Below are positions 38,313-50,996 of a stretch of DNA of 64,000 nucleotides, in pieces; within the stretch, counting starts at the first letter, position 1, and every line of letters begins with the position of its first letter. The DNA comes from Selaginella tamariscina (lineage: Eukaryota; Streptophyta; Lycopodiopsida; Selaginellales; Selaginellaceae): the NCBI GenBank assembly GCA_003024785.1, contig PUQB01000032.1:310001-374000 (forward strand), read 5' to 3'. The notes beneath the pieces are model-generated. The model did no database searches. It was given only the letters and a program-made list of their open reading frames with translations, and was not told the origin of the DNA. Both the position numbers and the translations under genes were made by a program.

Positions 38313-38846
38313 TGTTAACATGGCAAAATTTTCATGTAGGCAAAAATCACTATTCACACAGTATAGGAAATGTTTCCCAGTTAAAGTGTAGAGATTTCGT
38401 CTTATAAAGAGCTTTATATATATCTATTTCAATAACTGAAGTCAAGGATAGGATTTTGCTTTGGTCATTCCCATGTATAAGCATTCACAATATATCATAA
38501 ACATGCACTTGCATTACTAAATGAATACAAAGAGATAGCAAGTGTGGACACTTACTTCTCTCCCAAAGATACTCTCTCTCTCATGCATTGCCCTCCTCCA
38601 TAGCCTTCATAGGCTCTCTCTCCCCCTTCTTGCCCTAACCGAATCTTGTCCTTTCTGCCTTCTCATTCCAACCGTCATAATTGTTTACTTCTTGCAACCA
38701 TAGGATCCTTCCTACCCTGTAAGATTTTTTTATTATCGTAGGATTTTTCATGTACACAAGATATTTCCTACTACTACTTACCTACAAGTTATTTCTCAAA
38801 GTCCTATGTATGCAGTTCCTACATGCTATATTTTTGGCCTCTAACA
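38313..38846 (-). repeat. 5' LTR of the interrupted minus-strand Ty3 fossil
   Basis: The minus strand begins TGTTAGAGGCC and ends TGTTAACA. It is followed by TGGCGATCACGGAGGAATTT, which lines up with the primer-site region of the nested element (TGGCACCATGGAGGGATTT). That agreement sets the boundary. No partner LTR is found to the left. Confidence 0.7.
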
Positions 38847-39077
38847 GTAACTTTTATGATACGTTACGTTAAATTAAATGTCATAGTTATACTAACAGAA
38901 GAATTTATCTTCACACTAGGTTTTCTTTCCATTAGGTTAACTAACATAACGGCTTAAAATAGCTTTGCACAAGGTCACTTATGTTAAGTTAACTAACATA
39001 ACAGCAGTATCTTCACATAATATTTCTGTTAGGTTATGTAATGGTATGTCACTTCACACATAATTCCGTTATGTTAC

Positions 39078-40963
39078 TGTTAAAGATAAAATATTAGGAG
39101 CATAGGACATCCTACTGTGGAGAGAATAACAGTAGGAAGGCTGTAGTAAGCATGGAAGGAAAGGTTGTAGTAAGCATGGAAGGAAAGGCTGTGAAGGAGA
39201 AAAATCCTTATCGAGAGGAAAAGATGAGTAAGGAAAAGGAAAAGGAAGTCTCGGAAAAGAAAAGGATGATGTGGCGAGAGGAAGAGTAGTTAAGAGGTAG
39301 TTAGGACAAGGGAGAAGGGGTCTCCACAAGAAGTTCCAGAAAAGAGAGAGAGAGTCTCTACACTTTGTTCTCTTGTATTCATGTTAGAAATGAAGGTGCA
39401 TATATAAGATCTTGTGTGTGTGATATGTATACTTTCAATGAATGGATCTAACAAGGCAATAGCCAAAATCCATTCTTGCCCTTGATTTTAGAGACCAGTC
39501 ATTGTGGCATTGAGAGAAGGTGTTTTGATATATATAAATATGTGAAGAGTTGATAAAAAGAAAATGTGTAGCCTTTCTTGATGGTTGAGAGAAAGGAATA
39601 CGGTTAAACAGGAAAAGGTGAGGTTTTCCTGTTTTCTTGTTTAACATTTGGCAACATAGAGGGATGTATGGTAGGGGTGTGTATCGTGGTAATGGATCGT
39701 CGGGTATGTCAGTTTCTGATTTCCGCTTGGATGAGGAAGATCCGCATCAGCAGCAGTAGGAGTGCAACATACAAGCGGATATGTCTTTCAAGTGCCGGAG
39801 AGTTTTCGCACGGAAGGATGTGCAGACCACAGAAATGCAGATGCAGTTTGTGCAAGTTCTGGCGCAGTTACAATCTGGGATGGTAGAACAAGTGGTTGGA
39901 GGTGGGAATGAGGTGCAGGATGCAACGCAGTTGGTGGCAAGCCTTTTCAACCATCTAGTCAACGCAAGATATACAATCAAGGATAGAGCGGATATCTAGC
40001 GACTGATTGTGCAAGCAGTGGAGAGTGTTATGGCGCCCAAGATGACTGCCATTCAAGGGATGATGAACAAGGGTATTTAGCGACCAACCAAACAGAGGAC
40101 CCCGAGTCCGGTGGTGGAGCTCAAACCTCCATTGACAGTGCAGGAGCTGATAACCTTATTTCAGATACTGGTGCACGAGATGAGAGCCAGCAGACTGCTA
40201 CCATACTATCAGTGGTGGTGGATGAGTTCCAGCGTCTTCAAGAGGAGAATGAGCAACTCAGGAAGGAGACGCAGACATTTCGTCTTCAGGTTGCAATGGT
40301 GCAACAGGAACTTGACAAGGAGAAGGCGGAGTTCCAGAAGTATAAGGACTAGGAAGAGGCAAAGTATCAAGAGGATACTCAAGATGTGTGCCGTGAGAAC
40401 ATAGCAACGAATAAGGAGGGGGTAGTGAAAAAGGTAAAATATTAGGAGCATAGGACATCCTACTATGGAGATAAGGGTAGGAAGGTCTATAGTAAGCATG
40501 GAATGAAAGGTTGTGAAAAAAGAAAATCCTTACCAAGAGGAAAATGTGAATAAGGAAAAGGAAGTCTCGGAAAGGAAAAGGATGACATGGCAAGAGGAAG
40601 AGTAGTTAAGAGGTAGTTAGGGCAAGGGAGAAGGGGTCTCCACAAGAAGTTCCAACAGAGAGAGAGAGAGAGTCTCCACACTTTGTTCTCTTGTATTCAT
40701 GTTAAAAATGAAGGTACATATTATAAGATCTTGTGTGTGATATTTATACTCTTAATGAATGGATCTAACAAGGCAATAGCCAAAATCCGTTCTTGCCCTT
40801 GACTTTGAAGACCAATCATTCTGGCATTGAGAGAAGGTGTTTTGATATATATAAATATGTGGAGAGTTGATAAAAAGAAAGTGTGTAGCCTTTCTTGACA
40901 ATTGAGAGAAAGGAATATGGTTAAACAGGAAAAGGTGAGGTTTTCCTGTTTTTTTGTTTAACA
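39078..40963 (+). mobile_element. Very short non-autonomous LTR element (TRIM-like) with coiled-coil frame
   Basis: LTRs 39078-39646 and 40426-40963 belong to the same family as the nested element. The whole is flanked by the duplication GTTAC (39073-39077 and 40964-40968). The interior is only 779 bases. It has the primer-type site TTTGGCAACATAG, a purine tract before the second LTR, and broken frames encoding a charged heptad-repeat segment (for example FQRLQEENEQLRKE). No gag knuckle, protease or pol is seen. It is a broken fossil with few breaks. Confidence 0.88.
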
Positions 40964-40968
40964 GTTAC

Positions 40969-41830
40969 CAATTGAAATTCCGTTATGCTACTAATTAAAA
41001 AGTCAAAATTCAAAAATTCCAAAAAAACACTAAAAACATTACATTTACCTCCTTAACATGTGATTTACAAGCTAATCAAGACCATGATTTCTGGTTTGGT
41101 CCGGTTGTGAGCCCTCGTTTCCTTGGTTGTTGGCTTGAATTATGTTGTTGTTGGATGATTTGCATTTTGCTGCTCTCCATCGAATTCCTATTGTCATGCG
41201 AATGCGATAGTGCAAATTCTAAAACTGTGAGCATACCTCATGACTATGTTCACTTCCTCAACCCGCCCCATGATTGTGTATGCGTCCACACATTCCTTGG
41301 CTATGTCCTCTTCCTTAATTGCGTCTTCCAGGCATAAGACCCACTTGATCATCTTGTGTCGAGAAAGCCACAATTTGCATCTATAATATAAATGTTTTAT
41401 TTTTATTTCTAAAAAATTCAGAAATACCTCATGAGGATCTTGTTCTTGATTTCCTCACTATTTTCAATTTGCAATTTTTGTTTTTTTTTTTCAATTTTCA
41501 ATTTTTGATTTGCAATCACTATTTCAATGTAAAATTACCTCAATCCATCGCTCTATTGCTTGTTGTGCCAAGCACCAAGCACCAACCTCAAGCCACTGAT
41601 GCCCACGATGTCTCTAATGCAGGTAAGGATTTTCTTTTGATTTTTCTTTTTTTTTAAACAAGAACAAAATGTAGCTTTACGGGGCTAGTGAATCCCTCAA
41701 TGAGGAGAATAATCAATCGAAGTAGGCAATTGAGCTTTCCTGGTGGAAGCATGTAGAGATGATTGCTGAAGCCATAAACCCTAATCTCAGACCCCTACTC
41801 GATTAACGGCACTATTAACTCCTATTTAGG
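40969..41830. other. Unrecognised sequence without supported gene
   Basis: Short frames of 60-76 codons only (for example 41107-41337), with no known motif. T-rich runs lie near 41480 and 41645. It lies within the possible TIR element and could be captured sequence. Confidence 0.4.
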
Positions 41831-42689
41831 AACATATAACTTTGCATTGAGTTAACGAAATGAAAATTAGTGTAACATAACGAAAGTTTTGGTGTGAAAA
41901 CACTATCATTACGTTACAAATATGTTAACAAATATGTTAACAGCGATCAGTTACAAATTTAAGCTAACGGATGTCTATGTGAAAACAACTTTGCTCCGTT
42001 AAGGCTCTGTAACTACTGGTGTGAAGATACCCTAAGAAATATAATATTTAGTAATGATGGTATGTATGTTAATTAATAATATAATAATCAAATAATAAAT
42101 TTAATATTATCGATAATAATTACATTATCAACACTTTATAGCTCAATAGTTTAAGTTACTAATTACTTTTCTTGTTGTTGGGAGTGATCTTGTTAATGTT
42201 TGACATATAAGAGAGAGATAATATTGAACAAAGCATATCAATCTATACATCCATATGTTACTTAAATGTGTATCATGTACTCAAATAAAGAAACTAATAC
42301 ACACATATATTAATTACCTTTGCATAACTATAAGAATCCTAACAAAATGAAATGCTTATATATATATTGCTAAACACAAATCTAGAATCACCAAGTAGTC
42401 TTTAGAGTCCCTCCATCTAAGTCTTTGGAATATTCATTTATTGACTTTTCTATGCTTCCTCAACAGTTTAAGAATGTGTTTCCTTTCCATGGAAACGTCT
42501 AGCCTCCCATCTAATCAAACATCATTTTGGTTCTCACATACACACTAAATACATATATGTTAGAGCTATTGTGTGTGTGTTTTTTATTGGCCATGATCTA
42601 CTAAATGATAGTGTTTATGCATGGATGTTTGAATGTTATATATATATATAATTTAACAACTATGCATGTTGTAATTAAAATGAGCATGA

Positions 42690-42910
42690 TATAGAAAAAT
42701 GGGAATAAAAAAAAATTAATTAATATTTAATTTTAATTCTTATTTAATTATTTAATAAATATATATTTAAATCTTTCTTTAAACATGTATTATTCTAAAT
42801 AATATTTCTTTATATTAAAAAATATTAATTAAATATTTAAAATTGCTATATTATTAAGAAATGGGATATAAACATGCACATTTTAGTCACAACGTGCATA
42901 ACTATTTTCC
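42690..42910. repeat. AT-rich dispersed repeat copy
   Basis: It resembles 28740-28903 along its length and the inverted-repeat loop near 6584-6620 at its start (GCATGATA..AAAATGGGAATA). It ends near CACAACGTGCA. It may be an LTR or MITE fragment; no coding. Confidence 0.45.
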
Positions 42911-43372
42911 CGTATTCCAACTATCATAATTACTTTAATATATAAAAACATGCACACACACATGTATATATAGATAACACATACTTACTAGTTGATCTCA
43001 GACTGTTACATTGGTGCCACTAGAAATACACAACAACACTCAAGAATCCTTAACACATACACATACACTACTTACATACGCCTTGCAATTTTTTAAAGCA
43101 CTCACATGATATGGTCTGGGTATGCCACCAATGGCCATCTCCTTGTAGAGATGAGCAAGATAACTCAGCTTCCTAAAGATGTGAAAGCCCATGGCACACA
43201 TAAAGAGAAGTACAAAACTCTTACATGTTGCACTCATGTGAAGCAGCCTTTGTTGGGAACTCCAAGCGGTTCAAATCGATTGAAGATGGTACTGGCAAGT
43301 TATTGAAGGATCTCCCTTAGTTGCTTATGCTGCCTATGGTGTGTCTTTTTGTGCAAGGCGTGGGTTAGGGTT

Positions 43373-43428
43373 CATGTGATTTCATGTACTCGACATGCAT
43401 CATGTGATTTCATGTACTCGACATGCTT
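43373..43428. repeat. 28-bp tandem duplication
   Basis: Two head-to-tail copies of a 28-base unit that starts CATGTGATTTCATGTACTCG. Upstream, 43106-43306 is an open frame of 66 codons without recognised motif. Confidence 0.85.
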
Positions 43429-43429
43429 C

Positions 43430-46400
43430 CTTTGTAAGTTATGATTTCTATTGCATAAGTTTAAAAAACATTTTTAGTGAAATAGATATAAAGGAAATAA
43501 AGTGTTTTGTCACATGGTTAAAGAGACATTATACTTTCCAAAACCAATAGCAAAAGCATTTATTTCAAATTATAAATAAGACTTAATTTTAAAATTAGAA
43601 TGTCATTGTAAGAATTGAAAATGGAATTAATTAATAAAGATCGCTCAATATGGTATACAATCTTATAGATTAATGTATCAACATATAGTTCTTTGAGTCT
43701 TAAAAATTATATTACTTATAACAAAGATAAATCTACTGGAATAGCCAAATCGGAAGATGTTCTAAGAACTCCTATTATTTGATAATTGTTGCTATTGTAA
43801 AAATTATTGTCATTGTATTAAAGTTGTTATACCTGAAGCATGAATTATTTTTTGTTGCCAAGACTTTATATGTGTAAGCCCTACATATAGTTCATATCAC
43901 TCTATTAAGTCTAACATATAATTCATTTGGTTTTAAAAACTACATTCCCAAACTATTAACTTACACTACCAAAAAAATAAATTTTTCTTAAAATTTGGTT
44001 TTCACAAACTGTGGTACTAAATTTTTTATAGTATTTTCAAAATGTATAGTAAAGCAAGTATAATATTTTTGTCGCGTGTTTCTAGTGAATGTGGGTGAAA
44101 TGGTTCTCGTTTTGGATCTCATTTTTTAAAGCATGTATTCTTCTATGGATCAAAACATTAAATGATAAGCATCTCATTCTCAAAAAGTGCAAAATACGAA
44201 GTCAATTGTTCTAAATGACATATTGGTTTTAATATTTAAATATTAATAACAATGGTCAAATAACAAAATTCAAAAATGAGAAACATCTCGTTTAATAGTT
44301 ACTAATATCTTAGAAACTTTCTCAAACGAAAAGCATCTCATTCTTTAAGACATCTTCAACAAAAAATAAGATTTCTTTGCATCAAAAACAAATGTATTTT
44401 TGATACGAGATTATTCTCACTTTGAATAATAAGCAACACGATTAATCAAATCTCACATGTGCAAATGAATATTTAAAACTGCTCGTCAATAACATAGATA
44501 AGTGTGCAAATGAGATACTTATTCTATGATTCTAATAAAAATCAATCTAGATTACTAAAGATAATAAAGTAATATTTACCTTCTGAGTCATTATGGGGTT
44601 GGTGTAGTTGTGGAATTGTGATAAAAGCATTACATAAGCAATCAAAGACGAAACAATGAACCCTAATGGCAAAATCTATAAAAATCACCAATGGCAAAAA
44701 AACCCAATTAAACACTTTAATGATGAAATTATGATAACTCAATAGTGAATATAAGAAACCAATAATTTACAAAAATTTAAAGAATCCCCAATAAATAAAT
44801 CATTGATGGAAAACCCAATTAATAAATTAATAAAAAAAGAATTAGTGAATAAAAGGGAATGTACAAAATATATATAAAATTCCATAAACAAAACACCTAA
44901 TGTTACAAAAAAAAAACCCTAATTTATGAAAACCACAATGGAGACAAGCCCTAATAAGACAATGTTAAAAACCTTAATCACAAGTTTTGAGGCAATGTGT
45001 TTAGATGCATGTGCAACATGGGTCTAAATTAACATGACGTAAAATTATCAAACTAATTGGTTTAAGGTTTATATCATATATAATTATTAAATTGGCATTC
45101 AATCAAATTTACTCTTAATCAAAAAACACATACAATATTATAAAGTTAAAATATAGAATATAAATGATGAACTTACTATGTAAATATTAAAATATGTGTG
45201 TGGGTGTATGTGTGTGTATTATTAAGTTGCTTAGGACAACTTCATAATTATATAAAACTAGATCATTAGTTTAATAATATATATAATGTGTCTATTTTAT
45301 ATGTACATATATATAAACATACTTAACATAATGACCCTCTAGTTTTATATAATTATCAAATTGTGTGTTGGGTAGAGTTTGATATTTGTTTAGGGGTTTA
45401 GGTTAGGGAGTTTAGGGTTCAGTAGGGTTATAAGTTTAGGGTTTAAGAGCTTATAGGAGATGTGAGTGGATATGTGGTTAATACATTCTACGATAAATAA
45501 AGAAAAAACACATAATGTCTTGAGAAAAAGTATTATAATAGTGTTTTGTCTACAAACAAACATGAATCTTATATACATACATACACAAGTATACATATGT
45601 AAGTATAATTATAACTAAACATATGTGTATGTACATGCATATATGTGTGTATATTTGCATCTGTTTATATATAAAATAATTTTCTAAAAAGAGCTTAAGA
45701 TTGTGTTACTTGGCAACTAAAGTTTTCATTTGACACTTATTTTATGTTTTTTTTTTTTAAGAAGTAGAATAATGTATTTTATAAAGCTAGTTATTAAGCT
45801 ATTTGATTTGTATATCGTGTATTTTCTAGGGAACGATATTAATTTGTACCTTCTTTTTACCACCAATGTATAATGTTAGACGTACTTATTTTTATTTGGC
45901 ATCTGACATATGACATTTGACAATGTATCTTACCACTTAGTCAGCATTTTGCGAGAAATCTTTGCTTGGCATTAGACTATCTCATACTTCCTTTTCTTTT
46001 TAATGGAATGAATAATGATCCTTAAAGTGCAAGACCCTTGTGGAGGTTTTAATATACAATATAACATATCGTTTTGAAGTGTAAAAAGGCTGTCATTTTT
46101 TTGTGAGAAGAGGCCTCCCACACTATCTTAAAAACCTATGCAAAAATCAGTTTAGTATGTTATCTTTTAAAACTCTTAGTATAGCCCATTCATTATCTTA
46201 TAAAGAACCTTTTAGATGTGCCTCATTAATAGTCTTTTGGTAGCCTTATATACACATACTTTTGTAGTATTTGAGATTCAAGTTTTTACTATTAGTAATA
46301 AGCTGTTATTCAATTTAAAAACTTTGTCGATGATTCTAAGATTAAAAGAAATATGAAATTAAGAATGAATGCACATATAACAAAAAGCATATATACCCTC

Positions 46401-47410
46401 CTATTGATACAACATGCCCAAGGAAGAACATATCATTAAGGGTATTGATTGTTTTTAATGAATTTTCATATAACTTATGACAAAAGAAATACACTTCTTA
46501 GTTGATGTTAAAAAAATCCATGTTTATATACATTACTAGCAATATATGCAAAAGTATCATTAACTAAGACAATGTTGATCTTGAGGCAATAATAAGATGC
46601 TTAGTTCATGTGTTCATAACTCAAAAGTCACAATTGTATTTTAATGTAATATAGAAATAGTTATGTCATGTTATTGAAAAAAATTGTATTTATAATAATC
46701 ACAATTATTGGCTTAGGATAGAGTTGTATAAAAAAATTTCAGATGAATTTTCAAAAAATAAAAGTCTTTATGTAAAGTAGAAATGTGTTAACAAAAAAAC
46801 TACACCAAATGGAAGTAATTCTTAATTAAAAAAATAAATAACTAATTATTAGTGAATGGTCCACATAGAGATCAACATAACACATGTGAACAAGCTTATG
46901 GAATCAATGTGTGAAGAGATTGACCCTGTAAGGCATGTGTGTATATATAAAAAAATAGATGTATACCTTTAAAATCTTCATATTCTATATATACCTTTAA
47001 ATTTGTAATAATTGCAATTTTACCTTTACACACTTCAATATTAAAGATCAAATATAATAATTTATAATTAGTTTGTAATTTATTCTATTTATTTTTAAAA
47101 TAAAACCAATCAAACATATATATCACAATATAATATAACTATTTAAATCTTTATGGTAGCTAATTAGTAAATGAATTAAATACAAGTATTTAATTCATAG
47201 GGACATTTTTTACTACTTCAACAATTAAGGTTAGTATTAGACTTGCTTATATAAAAACTTACATTAAACATTATTAGAAATATTAGAAGTAGTTTTGTGA
47301 TTAAATTATTTATTTTAGATATTTTATATTTTAATTTGTTAGTGTATTTTGTTTTGGAATTTAACAAAGGTAGTTTTAGAAATTATTGATGTAATATTTT
47401 TTATTTATAA
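43430..47410. other. Long AT-rich intergenic stretch
   Basis: About 4 kb without a supported gene; the longest frames are 60-70 codons. Near 45390-45450 are degenerate telomere-like phrases (GGGGTTTAGGTTAGGG, GTTTAGGGTTTAAG). TA/CATA runs lie near 45290 and 45560-45670. Confidence 0.7.
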
Positions 47411-47411
47411 A

Positions 47412-48140
47412 AGCAGAGTTTTGACCCAAAGAGACAACACATGATTAGACTTTAGTTATGAGACCTAACTTCTAAATGCCCAAAACTTAACATTGTTATG
47501 CAAGCACAAACACACATGCTTATTAAAATATTTAACCCATTGATCTTAAACCCATAACACAACATCTTTTAAGATATATACCATCTCTCATAACCCCTTA
47601 AACTCAAGAGTTACACCTAATGCCACGAATGTGACTCACATATGCCAATTCTAAAACACTTCTTGAACCCTTAAAAAATATGGTAATGAGAATTTAACTC
47701 ACATATGCCAATTCTAAAACACTTCTTGAACCCTTAAAAAATATGGTAATGAGAATTTAACTATCAAAATTTCATGTTGATAGTGGACAATGCTCACATT
47801 ATGAATTAAGATGTGTATTTTATTTAGCTTTAAGTAATGTTCTTAATTTGGCACGGAGGAGAAGGCTAAGGAAATGCTTCAACCTCTGATTAATAAAACA
47901 TGTACTTTGTGTGATTAGGTAATTGAATAAAAAAAGTTAGATAACCCCTAGATGCAATGTATTCGAGCACATCACTATGGATTTGCAAATGATAAGGGTA
48001 GGTTGCAATGTAAATTAAGAATGCCCTAAGGATATAAACTAGGCTCATGTTCAATGTGAAGGAATAAATTAAACATTTCTCAGTTTATATAACATACTTT
48101 TTCCATATCTTATTTAGCCCATCCTTTTCTATTATTTTAT
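47412..48140 (-). mobile_element. Decayed LTR copy related to the LARD-like element
   Basis: It follows the 7222-9040 LTR in the same order: AGAGTTTTGACCCAAAG, TTATGAGACCTAACT, AAGCACAAACACACATG, CAAGAGTTACACCTAATGCC, GGCACGGAGGAGAAGGCTA. It is shorter than the full LTR and heavily changed, mostly C to T and G to A as expected from decay of methylated DNA. No partner or interior is seen, so it is probably an old solo LTR or fragment. A tandem duplication of about 66 bases lies near 47630-47765. Confidence 0.7.
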
Positions 48141-48640
48141 ACATAATCCCAATAGTGAGTCTAACATAATAACTTAAGGTTAGCCGTGAAACCAGTCAAT
48201 TATACATGGGACACAGAAGAGAAGGGGAATTTTCTAAAAGAAAGTGATCAACTTTGTTTAAAGTTTTTTATAAATACTTAACAATATTTAAACCATTATT
48301 AAATATCTAAATGCACTAAAGATATGTTTTTAATATACCTAAAGCTTGTTATTATAATTTGGTATTTTTTAATACACTTAAATGTAACTTGATAGTTAAT
48401 AATAATTAATTTTTAAAATGTCAAGACTACGACACTTAGTGTAAAGGCACGATAATTAAAAAAAAATCAATGGTAATGATGTGACTTTGTACCTCGTTTG
48501 CAGCCGCAGTAGCAGCGGAATGAAAAGAGAAAGGGACACCACTCAATATTAACATGAATATAGAAATTAAAGAATTTCTTGAGTGAGATTTCTTAAGGAG
48601 AGTTTGGTTTGTTACAACAGCTAAGATTGACTTATTTAAC

Positions 48641-48768
48641 TCCACGATGAACTCTTAAGTTATGCAATAGGCACACGATGAACTCTAAGTCATGCAACGG
48701 TACAATAGGCCAAAACATACACGGTGAACTCTAAGTCATGCAACGGATACAATAGGCCAAAATATAAG
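48641..48768. repeat. Tandem repeat downstream of the ADC gene
   Basis: Two good copies and one partial copy of a unit of about 48 bases containing GATGAACTCTAAGTCATGCA and ACAATAGGCCAAAA. No coding. It lies about 190 bases past the ADC stop codon. Confidence 0.8.
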
Positions 48769-48954
48769 ACAAAATGGCAATATTTTTTTAAAAAAACATG
48801 GCCAGCTAGTATACGGCTCTCTCACACACACGCATACACATAGTGAGTCAACACATACACAACACGTGAGTCAATAATTACTACCTAAACAATAAAATTT
48901 ATATAAGAAAATAAGTCTTGCAGTAATACAAAATAAAAAAATAGAAATGGAACT

Positions 48955-50996
48955 TCAGACCAAGCCCGCGTTGGCAGCAGTACGAAGGTAAGTGTAGCTG
49001 GAGAAGGTACGTGCAAGCATCTGAAGGGCCACGCGTGCATCGTACTCGTTGCGGAACCTCCCATGTGCAAGAGACGAAATCACCCTGCCACGGAGAGAAT
49101 CAAACATAGCAGCGGGATCGTGCTTGACCATCCTGAGTACGTCGGAAATGTTGTGTCCGGGTTCCTCGTGTACAACCCTGAACCCGTCAACATCACAAGA
49201 TACCACGTGAACCACGTGCATGGATCCGAACAGGTTGTGCATACTGCTCAGCGCTTCCTGGTACGCACCGGCGAGGAAACAGCCCCATGTAATAGGGAGA
49301 CGTCTGGTCTTCATCCAGACGGTGGACAGGCAGACTGGACGGGTTATCAGAAACATAAGCAGCAATCCTCCCGTCGCTATCACACGTCAGATCCGACAGC
49401 ACCGCGCGGACCGTCGCTCCTCGTCGAGCCTCTGCAGTGGCACAATGGGAAAGAGCTGTCCGATTGCCCACGCATCGGGGATAGACTTGAACATGGACAT
49501 GTTCATGTGTAAGTCGCAGAACCGCTTCCGCCACCAGCAGCTGCCCCTAGGAGGAGATCGTACACACGTTCTGCATTTTGCTCTCAGCTGGAGGTTTTGC
49601 AACTCCCAACTTGAACAGACGAATAGAGTCGTTCTTCAGCTTCCTGGCAAACTCCACAGCGATTTCATAGCTTTTCGTCCGAGATGAGCTCGGGACAGCC
49701 TCGCCAGTGTCAACGACGAGAAGCTCCGTCTCCGTGCTGTAGTCCAAGTCAAGTTCGATCTCCTGGCAGGCGCTCATCAGCGCTGTTTCAGACCCAATGC
49801 AGGCTTGTTCCCGACTGGCATCCTGGTGGCTGCGTAGATGTCAAAAACCAGCACCGAGTGGTGAGAGACGAGCCCCCGTCCGCTCTCACAGCATATCACC
49901 GGGCGCCTGTCAAGGTTTTGAAAGCACAGGCTGCCTCCACAGTACGGACAACAGCATCAGCAACTGTGCCACTGTATATCCGACGGACATATCGGACGAC
50001 GCGGTAGCAGACCCGTCGTAATCGATCCCCAAGCCGCCGCCGATATCCAGCACCTTCATGTCAGCACCGAGGCGGGAAAGCTCACAAAACACGTGTGCGG
50101 CCTCGGACACGCTCTCCTCCACAATGGACAAGCAAGGGATCTGTGACCCGATGTGAAAATGTAGCACCTGGAGGCAGTCGAGCATGTCGTGCCGCCTGAG
50201 CCTGCGAGCAATCTCGACCATTTCCACACACGACACCCCGAACTTCCCGTTCTCCCCGCACGTCTCTCCCCAGTGCCCGGCATGCTTGGTGTGCAGCTTA
50301 GATCGGACCCGATAACCGGGTCGATCCCCATCTTCTTGCTCACCTCCACTATAACTTCGACCTCCCCAACCTGCTCCACCACCAACACACAGTTGATCCC
50401 CAGCGCCCTCGCAAGCAGTGCAAGCTGGATGTACTGCACGTCCTTGTAGCCGTTACATATGAGAAATGCATATGGACTCGCTCTGTCGGTGTCGCTCAGG
50501 CAGCTCATTGCAAGAAGAAGCTCCGGCTTCGACCGGCCTCGAGTCCGAATCCAAAAGCCTTTCCAGACGCCACAATCTCTTCGACCAGCTCCTTGTCCGG
50601 GTTGCATTTCACGGGGAACACACCCTGGAACCGACCTTCATATCCATTCGCCAGGATGGCATCCTCGAATGCCGACTGAAGCTCGTGCAGCCTGCTCTGC
50701 ACAATCTCCGGGAAGCGTATGATCACCGGAGGGGAGAGGTTCCCTTTGGACTCGGACACCACCCTTTCCACTACAGATTTCAAATCCACCTCGGACCCCG
50801 GTTTCCCACCGGGTCGCACACACATGTTACCTTTGGAATTGATTGAAAAGTAAGGGAACCCCACCCGTTGACGCGGTAGAGGCTTGCAGAGTCTTTCACA
50901 TTCCACCCGCCGGTTTTCAAACGACTCCTCGTCGCTGCTGCTGCCACTGCTGTTCCCGATATCGATCATGTCGACCGACGCTGTCAAGGACCGCAT
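48955..50996 (-). CDS. ADC: Arginine decarboxylase (biosynthetic, plant type)
   Basis: PLP-dependent enzyme that turns arginine into agmatine, the first step of the ADC route to putrescine. No intron is seen, as is usual for plant ADC genes. Order of motifs: [10 protein letters not shown] (PLP lysine), [61 protein letters not shown] (glycine loop), [11 protein letters not shown]-type helix, [14 protein letters not shown] (active-site Cys region) and [20 protein letters not shown] near the C-terminus. The region equals about 680 codons, normal for the family. As given, the frame shifts by one base at several points (near 50545, 50310, 49960 and 49890, and again near 49400), mostly in short G or C runs. 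All domains are otherwise conserved, so either these are consensus errors or it is a very young pseudogene. The start at 50996 precedes a typical acidic/serine N-terminus. Confidence 0.88.

Larger units (their letters stand above)
28900..38846 (-). mobile_element. Decayed Ty3/Gypsy retrotransposon, interrupted by a nested element
   Basis: Minus-strand fossil. Reading leftward from the LTR (38313-38846) come gag (about 38300-37885 and 33541-32000), protease and a linker (about 31870-31030), reverse transcriptase (about 30900-30000, with a FxDGFSVYSD-type catalytic segment), RNase H (29964-29656, VQVDASDIAIGAILTQ) and integrase (about 29500-28900, YILVLMDYMTKWVEAEP). The order PR-RT-RH-IN marks Ty3/Gypsy. 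It is broken at many places and truncated at the 3' end; no second LTR is seen. A related plus-strand element is inserted in its gag region. Age: clearly older than the nested element. Confidence 0.85.
38880..42035. mobile_element. Possible non-autonomous TIR element, host of the TRIM-like insertion
   Basis: Short motifs TATCTTCACAC and GTTAACATAACG recur at 38905-39070. Their reverse complements recur at 41830-42032, for example GGTGTGAAGATACC. This suggests terminal and subterminal inverted repeats around about 1.2 kb of other sequence after removing the insertion at 39078-40963. The left end and a target duplication are not clear. No transposase frame is seen. Confidence 0.3.

Noticed and set aside
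43106-43306. 66-codon frame that might be a gene fragment
   Set aside because: No recognised domain and no neighbouring exon; left as unassigned sequence.
49063-50846. Several plus-strand open frames of 60-155 codons opposite ADC
   Set aside because: They are shadows of the GC-rich ADC coding strand and carry no recognisable domain.
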